A stretch of DNA of 9,773 nucleotides, taken from assembly GCA_017627115.1 (NCBI GenBank), contig JAGAHK010000019.1, positions 1-9,773 on the forward strand. Direction: 5' to 3'. The stretch is from Bacillota bacterium. GTDB taxonomy: Bacteria; Bacillota; Clostridia; Lachnospirales; CAG-274. The notes beneath the pieces were generated by a model. That model searched no databases, was not told the DNA's origin, and saw only the letters and a list, made by a program, of their open reading frames with translations. The position numbers were made by a program, and so were the translations under genes. Below are positions 5,904 through 9,773 of the stretch, one piece after another; positions within the stretch are counted from its first letter, which is position 1; each line of letters begins with the position of its first letter.

Positions 5904-8900
5904 TTAATCTGCTTGATGTAATTTAAGTACGGCTATTACATCAAGAATATCCGCTTCCTTATTTTGTACGCCTGCGGCGACAAGGTTTGCATTTGAAAGT
6001 GCAGCGGTGCCGTTTATGTATTTAAGGAGTAGTGCGGCATCTTCGTCTTCGAGGGTGCCGTCAAGGTCGGTATCGCCTTTTACATAGTCATATTTTGCAA
6101 GGGTCTTGCCCGATAATTCGGTTTTATCGACCTTGCCCGCAAAAAATTCGTTATCGGCTTTGAGTATTCTCTCGTCGGCTATACTTATTGCCTCTGCCTT
6201 GTATTCTTCCGCAAAAATGCTGTCTTTTGCGTTTTCAAGGCTTAATGTTATTTTTTGGGCGGCATATATGCTGTCTGCCGTCACGTTTCCGCCGGAAACA
6301 ACTACCGAATAATTAAATGCAGAAATACCGTCGGCTTTTTGGCTGTCCGCATTTAAAGCGCCGCCGCATATTTCTATGCCGCCTTTACCCGTGGCGCATA
6401 CGGCATCGCTGTTTGCAATTTCCGCATTTACGTTTGCTGTCACATTTCCGCCGTATTGTTTATACTCATCGCAATAAATGCCGTTAACCATTATGGCTGT
6501 CGTATCGGTATTGTTCAGCGTTATTTGTAATTTGCCCGTTTGTTCTTTCTGCCCGTACACGGCAAGACTTGCAGCCTTTAAAGCATTTGCCGAATTGTCG
6601 TTAAGGGTGATGTTCAGCTTTGTGCCGTCGCAAAGTATCAGCTTTGTATCTGCACTGAATTCTATGCTGTGGGTGATCTCCGTGTCCTTATCCACAAAGT
6701 ATGCACCTTTGTCAAGTTTGGTATCATTTGCCGATAATTTGTAAGCGTCTATCACAGCTTCTTCGCCGTTTTCGTTGATATAGCTTATTTCCTCTTTATT
6801 GGGCGAATATCCCTTAAAGGTGACGTTTACTTTGGAAAAATCTCTCTCGTATGCTTCAAGATATTCTTCGGGAACATAGCAGATCGTTCCCTTATTGGGT
6901 CTGAAGTAGTAGTCGCTGGACAATTTATCTGCCGGCCATTCAAGTTTTGACGGGTCGGCGTAGAGATAAATATTACTTATGTTATTTGCAAAGCTAAAAG
7001 CATTATAAGCTATGTTTGTTACAGTCGATGGAATGGTTACAGTTTTCAAGCTCGTACAGTTGTTAAATGTATTGATTGCTATATCTGTCACACCTTCGGG
7101 AATTTCTATATGCTGTAAACTAATGCATTCCCTAAAGGCGTTTACGCCTATGGTTTTTATTCCCGAGGGGATATTAATAGTTTTCAATTTTTTACACTCA
7201 TAAAATGCGTTTGGACCGATGTTTTCAAGAGTATTCGGAAGTTCAATACTTGTAATTATGTGTGTTTTGAAATTATATTCGCCTATACTTGTGATACCGG
7301 ATTTAATTTTAACGGTTTTAATATCACTTCCGTATTCGCCCCACTTACTTTCTACTCCCCAAGCTGTATCCCACAAAGCTCCCTTGCCGCTTATCGTCAG
7401 GGTTTGGGTAGCTTCGTCATATTCCCACCATGCGTTATCTCCGCACTTTCCGTAGGGAAGGTCACCTACAAATGTTGCGTTTATGTTGCCGAATTTTTCT
7501 TGATATGTTGATAACATATCGGGAGAGACATGGACTTTTGTTGCCTTTTCGGGTTTGAGATAAGAGATATCCGCCTTCCACCATGTAAGCTTTGTCGGAT
7601 CGGCATAGCAATAAATGTCGCTGACTGACGTACAATCCCAAAACTCATAGCTGTGAATAGAAGTAACGCCCTTTGGTATCGTCACGGTTTCCAAAGAGGT
7701 GCAGCCTTGGAACAAGAATTCAGAAAGATAACTGATACCGTTTGGTAATATAACCTCTTTCAGGCTTTCACAAAACATAAAAGCACCTGAACTAATTCGG
7801 TTTATCCCATTTGGCAGGTTAATGGTTTCCAAATGCTTGCACCCATTAAAAGCAGCATAACGTATCTCTTCCAAACTGTCGGGCAGTTCTGCTTGGGTAA
7901 CATTGTAACAATCGTTAAATGCATAAGTTCCTATCTTTGTGATCCCCTGTTCTATCTTAACAGCAGTTATATCATCTTTAAGATAAGACCACGGAGAAGC
8001 ATATTCGGGATCATAATCGATAATTGCCCCGTTCCCTGTAAAAGTTATTGTTTTGGTATCGTGGTCATATTCCCATATTATATCTCCGCTATTGCCGTTG
8101 GCAGTAAACCGGCCTGTAATTTCCACGTTTTCGGCAGGCATAATGAAAGAATATCCGTTGTTGTTTGGTATCTCAATACCGTTATACTTTACATTTTTTG
8201 TTTTGATATCGTAATGAGGATCGTCGTTAGGCACAGCCGTAACGGTAACAGTCTCTCCCATGTGAGCCGTGGTTTTGTCTACAGTCAATGTTCCGCCCCA
8301 TATATCGGGGTCGATGGTGATGCTATAATCTTTCAGTTCAAATTCCGCAGTTACCGTTACTTCCTCGGCGGGCATTTTAAAGGAATATACACCGTTTTGG
8401 GGTGCTATTTCCGTATCATTGTATTTTACGCTTTTCACGGTATATCCCACATCGGGTGTAGCTGTTAAAGTTACAATATCCGTACTTGCCGCCTTTTCTT
8501 TATCGGCTGTGACCGTACCGTTTTTGATATTCTTGTCGATAACGATATTGCGTTCTGTTTCATCACGGTGCCATTTTGCATAAAGGGTGGTGTCTTTTGT
8601 AACGGGCTTTGAAAAATCAAAGGCTTCTCCCTCGCCGTCCTTGCTTTCATACCAGCCGAGGAAGGTATAACCCCATTGCCTTACGGGATTTTCGGGGCTT
8701 TTCGCCTTTTGGGTGCCGTCTGCAAGTACACCCATCTCAATATTTTCAAGTTCGTCACAATTCATATCAAAAGTGATCTTATAAGCAGGCACCAATGTCT
8801 TGCCGCTGCAAAGTGCGGTAAAATCGTCCGTGGTCTTTGCAGAGTCTGCCAAAGTATTTGTACCATCTATGATATACGACTTTATAAATTCGGGTACTTC

Positions 8901-9563
8901 ATCTTCCACCAAAGAAACAGTGCCGCCCTCGGTAGGGGTGTGTTTTAAAATTATCCTGTCGGTGGGGCTGTTCCAGCTTAAATGCACACCGCCGAATATA
9001 GCGGGATATTTGTTAACATAATCGCCATCGCCGTCTTTTCCCAAAGAGGTGCTGTCAACTTCCAACTTACCGCCGTAAAAATAAAGGTGACTTAATTCTA
9101 TTCCGCTTTCAGTATTGCCTGTCGTCTTTACTTTCAGCGTACCCGTGCCGCCCGATTGGCTGTAAATACTAAGAGTGCCGTTGATGCCGTATATTGCAGA
9201 CGGATATCCGCCGTCATTTGTAACGGTCAGGGTCTTTCCGTCACAAATAATAAGATTAAGTATACTGTCGCCAATGTCCCTAAACCCATTTATCGTCACA
9301 TCATCTTTTACAACAAGCCAACCGTAGTAACCTGCATCCGTCCAATCTGTTGCTTCGGCTGTGACTGTCATATAATCGGTAAGGGTCTGCTCTGCACCGT
9401 CTTTGTCAATGTAGGTGACAGGCGCATTGACGTCCTCCGCAAACACCGTCACGGTTTCAAACATTTCTGCCATAGGTGCAAAAGGCATAGCCCCGGCCGC
9501 AAGCAAAAACGAAAGCATCGCTGCCACAGTCCTTTTTAAATGTGGTTTTTTCTTTAAATACAT
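5904..9563 (-). CDS. Secreted multidomain protein with BspA-like LRRs, InlB-type repeats and C-terminal dockerin
   Basis: A 1219-residue exported protein. Residues 1-42 are a signal peptide: Lys/Arg-rich start, hydrophobic core, cleavage probably after VFA. Next is a beta-rich module (49-175) with DGKTLTV and GGT turns, then a Listeria-Bacteroides (InlB_B) repeat at 262-332 with FLGWY and LYAKW, and two divergent InlB-type repeats at 338-410 and 412-487. Two LRR_5/BspA-like blocks follow (494-700 and 708-918). A second copy of the beta-rich module lies at 927-1110, and a type I dockerin at 1161-1219. Dockerins attach proteins to cohesin-bearing scaffoldins, so this is probably a cellulosome- or surface-associated adhesin or binding protein; no catalytic domain is seen. 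The first dockerin calcium loop is complete (Asp1164, 1166, 1168, 1175); the second is degenerate. The gene has its own terminator and appears unrelated to the cas10 operon. Confidence 0.9.
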   Translation of the reverse strand: MYLKKKPHLKRTVAAMLSFLLAAGAMPFAPMAEMFETVTVFAEDVNAPVTYIDKDGAEQTLTDYMTVTAEATDWTDAGYYGWLVVKDDVTINGFRDIGDSILNLIICDGKTLTVTNDGGYPSAIYGINGTLSIYSQSGGTGTLKVKTTGNTESGIELSHLYFYGGKLEVDSTSLGKDGDGDYVNKYPAIFGGVHLSWNSPTDRIILKHTPTEGGTVSLVEDEVPEFIKSYIIDGTNTLADSAKTTDDFTALCSGKTLVPAYKITFDMNCDELENIEMGVLADGTQKAKSPENPVRQWGYTFLGWYESKDGEGEAFDFSKPVTKDTTLYAKWHRDETERNIVIDKNIKNGTVTADKEKAASTDIVTLTATPDVGYTVKSVKYNDTEIAPQNGVYSFKMPAEEVTVTAEFELKDYSITIDPDIWGGTLTVDKTTAHMGETVTVTAVPNDDPHYDIKTKNVKYNGIEIPNNNGYSFIMPAENVEITGRFTANGNSGDIIWEYDHDTKTITFTGNGAIIDYDPEYASPWSYLKDDITAVKIEQGITKIGTYAFNDCYNVTQAELPDSLEEIRYAAFNGCKHLETINLPNGINRISSGAFMFCESLKEVILPNGISYLSEFLFQGCTSLETVTIPKGVTSIHSYEFWDCTSVSDIYCYADPTKLTWWKADISYLKPEKATKVHVSPDMLSTYQEKFGNINATFVGDLPYGKCGDNAWWEYDEATQTLTISGKGALWDTAWGVESKWGEYGSDIKTVKIKSGITSIGEYNFKTHIITSIELPNTLENIGPNAFYECKKLKTINIPSGIKTIGVNAFRECISLQHIEIPEGVTDIAINTFNNCTSLKTVTIPSTVTNIAYNAFSFANNISNIYLYADPSKLEWPADKLSSDYYFRPNKGTICYVPEEYLEAYERDFSKVNVTFKGYSPNKEEISYINENGEEAVIDAYKLSANDTKLDKGAYFVDKDTEITHSIEFSADTKLILCDGTKLNITLNDNSANALKAASLAVYGQKEQTGKLQITLNNTDTTAIMVNGIYCDEYKQYGGNVTANVNAEIANSDAVCATGKGGIEICGGALNADSQKADGISAFNYSVVVSGGNVTADSIYAAQKITLSLENAKDSIFAEEYKAEAISIADERILKADNEFFAGKVDKTELSGKTLAKYDYVKGDTDLDGTLEDEDAALLLKYINGTAALSNANLVAAGVQNKEADILDVIAVLKLHQAD
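6810..8084 (-). repeat. Tandem duplication of a BspA-like LRR block within the dockerin protein
   Basis: Two consecutive blocks share the same plan. Each opens with a GD-WEYD-T-T(I/L)T-(T/S)G-GA strand pair (residues 494-514 and 708-729), continues through five or so LRR_5 units with AF--C--L--I-(L/I)P-G motifs, and ends in Y-YADP-KL-W followed by a V-F-G strand (652-700 and 867-918). The copies have diverged clearly at residue level, so the duplication is old. Confidence 0.75.
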
Positions 9564-9569
9564 CTCCTT
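9564..9569 (-). promoter_or_regulatory. Shine-Dalgarno-like AAGGAG abutting the start codon of the dockerin gene
   Basis: AAGGAG on the minus strand runs straight into ATG at 9563 with no spacer, whereas 5-9 nt is normal. The ATG is kept because the following residues give a proper Lys-rich signal-peptide start, and the next in-frame ATG (codon 16) would remove every positive charge from it. Initiation here may be weak, or the SD may serve little purpose. Confidence 0.4.
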
Positions 9570-9590
9570 GTTTATAGAAAAATATCTTTT

Positions 9591-9626
9591 AGACAGGGGA
9601 ACGATCTTATCTGTCCCACCCTGTCT
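9591..9626. repeat. 8-bp inverted repeat between the edge gene and the dockerin gene
   Basis: AGACAGGG (9591-9598) pairs perfectly with CCCTGTCT (9619-9626) around a 20-nt loop, and an alternative pairing of GACAG with the nearer CTGTC at 9611-9615 competes with it. It lies just after the stop of the right-edge gene on the minus strand, but only AAAAGATATTTTTC follows, so it would be at best a weak terminator. It could also be a site in the leader of the dockerin gene. No convincing promoter boxes are seen in this 75-nt spacer. Confidence 0.4.
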
Positions 9627-9638
9627 CTTATCCGCTGT

Positions 9639-9773
9639 TTATCGTGCTTTAAGCAAATATCTTAATGACTGCTCATTCGGTATTATCACATTATCAGAAA
9701 TAATAGCGGATGCGGAAGCCACGGTATCATTTATATCTTGCTTGACAGCTTCAACAGTTTCCTCTGCAAGCAT
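9639..9773 (-). CDS. C-terminal fragment of an unrecognised gene running off the right edge
   Basis: An open frame of 44 codons and a TAA stop enters from the right edge. The visible peptide begins MLAEETVEAVKQDIND and ends SLRYLLKAR. It is hydrophilic and mostly helical by composition, with no membrane segment or recognised motif. The ATG falls exactly on the window edge, so whether it is the start or an internal Met cannot be told. Normal-looking codon use and the position 75 nt before the next gene support it as coding. Confidence 0.45.
   Translation of the reverse strand: MLAEETVEAVKQDINDTVASASAIISDNVIIPNEQSLRYLLKAR

Noticed and set aside
7833..8468. 211-codon open frame on the plus strand
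   Set aside because: Antisense to the LRR and InlB repeats of the dockerin protein. The repeated codon pattern on the minus strand opens the complementary frame, and the product shows no domain.
1..9773. CRISPR array
   Set aside because: No set of regularly spaced direct repeats of 25-40 bases was seen in any non-coding stretch. The only repeats are short words and inverted repeats.

Overview
The window looks like a gut or rumen Clostridia genome, most plausibly Ruminococcus or a related Oscillospiraceae. Base composition is moderate with AT-rich spacers, ribosome binding sites are strong AGGAGG-type sequences, and the right half encodes a large secreted protein with BspA-like leucine-rich repeats and a C-terminal dockerin, a combination typical of cellulosome-forming Ruminococcus. 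All genes seen are on the minus strand and read right to left.

Layout, left to right. Positions 1-165 hold a dense series of hairpins ending in a 9-bp GC-rich hairpin; this looks like the end of an IS200/IS605-type element, with a possible omega-RNA-like structured RNA, whose body lies off the left edge. It abuts the 3' end of a compact operon at 172-5593. In transcription order the operon encodes a MATE-family transporter, a small Rossmann-like protein of the kind found beside type III CRISPR loci, a Cas10-like protein with palm and GGDD-type (here AGDD) motifs and no HD nuclease, a multi-RAMP Csx10/Csm4-like protein, and a Csx19-like protein. The genes overlap by 20-23 nt or are separated by 10 nt, so they are very probably co-transcribed and translationally coupled. 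The spacer at 5594-5903 contains a good sigma-70-type promoter for this operon, two strong inverted repeats in the presumed 5' leader, and the terminator of the next gene. Positions 5904-9563 encode the 1219-residue secreted dockerin/LRR protein. The last 135 bases hold the C-terminal end of an unrecognised gene that runs off the right edge.

Inferred joint function: Cas10, Csx10 and Csx19 are known together in subtype III-D CRISPR effectors. Cas10 here keeps the metal-binding Asp residues needed for cyclic-oligoadenylate synthesis, and the small Rossmann protein could bind or degrade such a signal. The unusual part is that a MATE transporter is the first gene of the same operon, while no Cas7 (Csm3-type) backbone, Cas11, Cas6, Cas1/Cas2, recognised CARF effector or CRISPR array is visible. 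Either the rest lies beyond the left-edge element, or this is a reduced Cas10-RAMP system with a membrane protein as partner. The sequence alone cannot decide between these.
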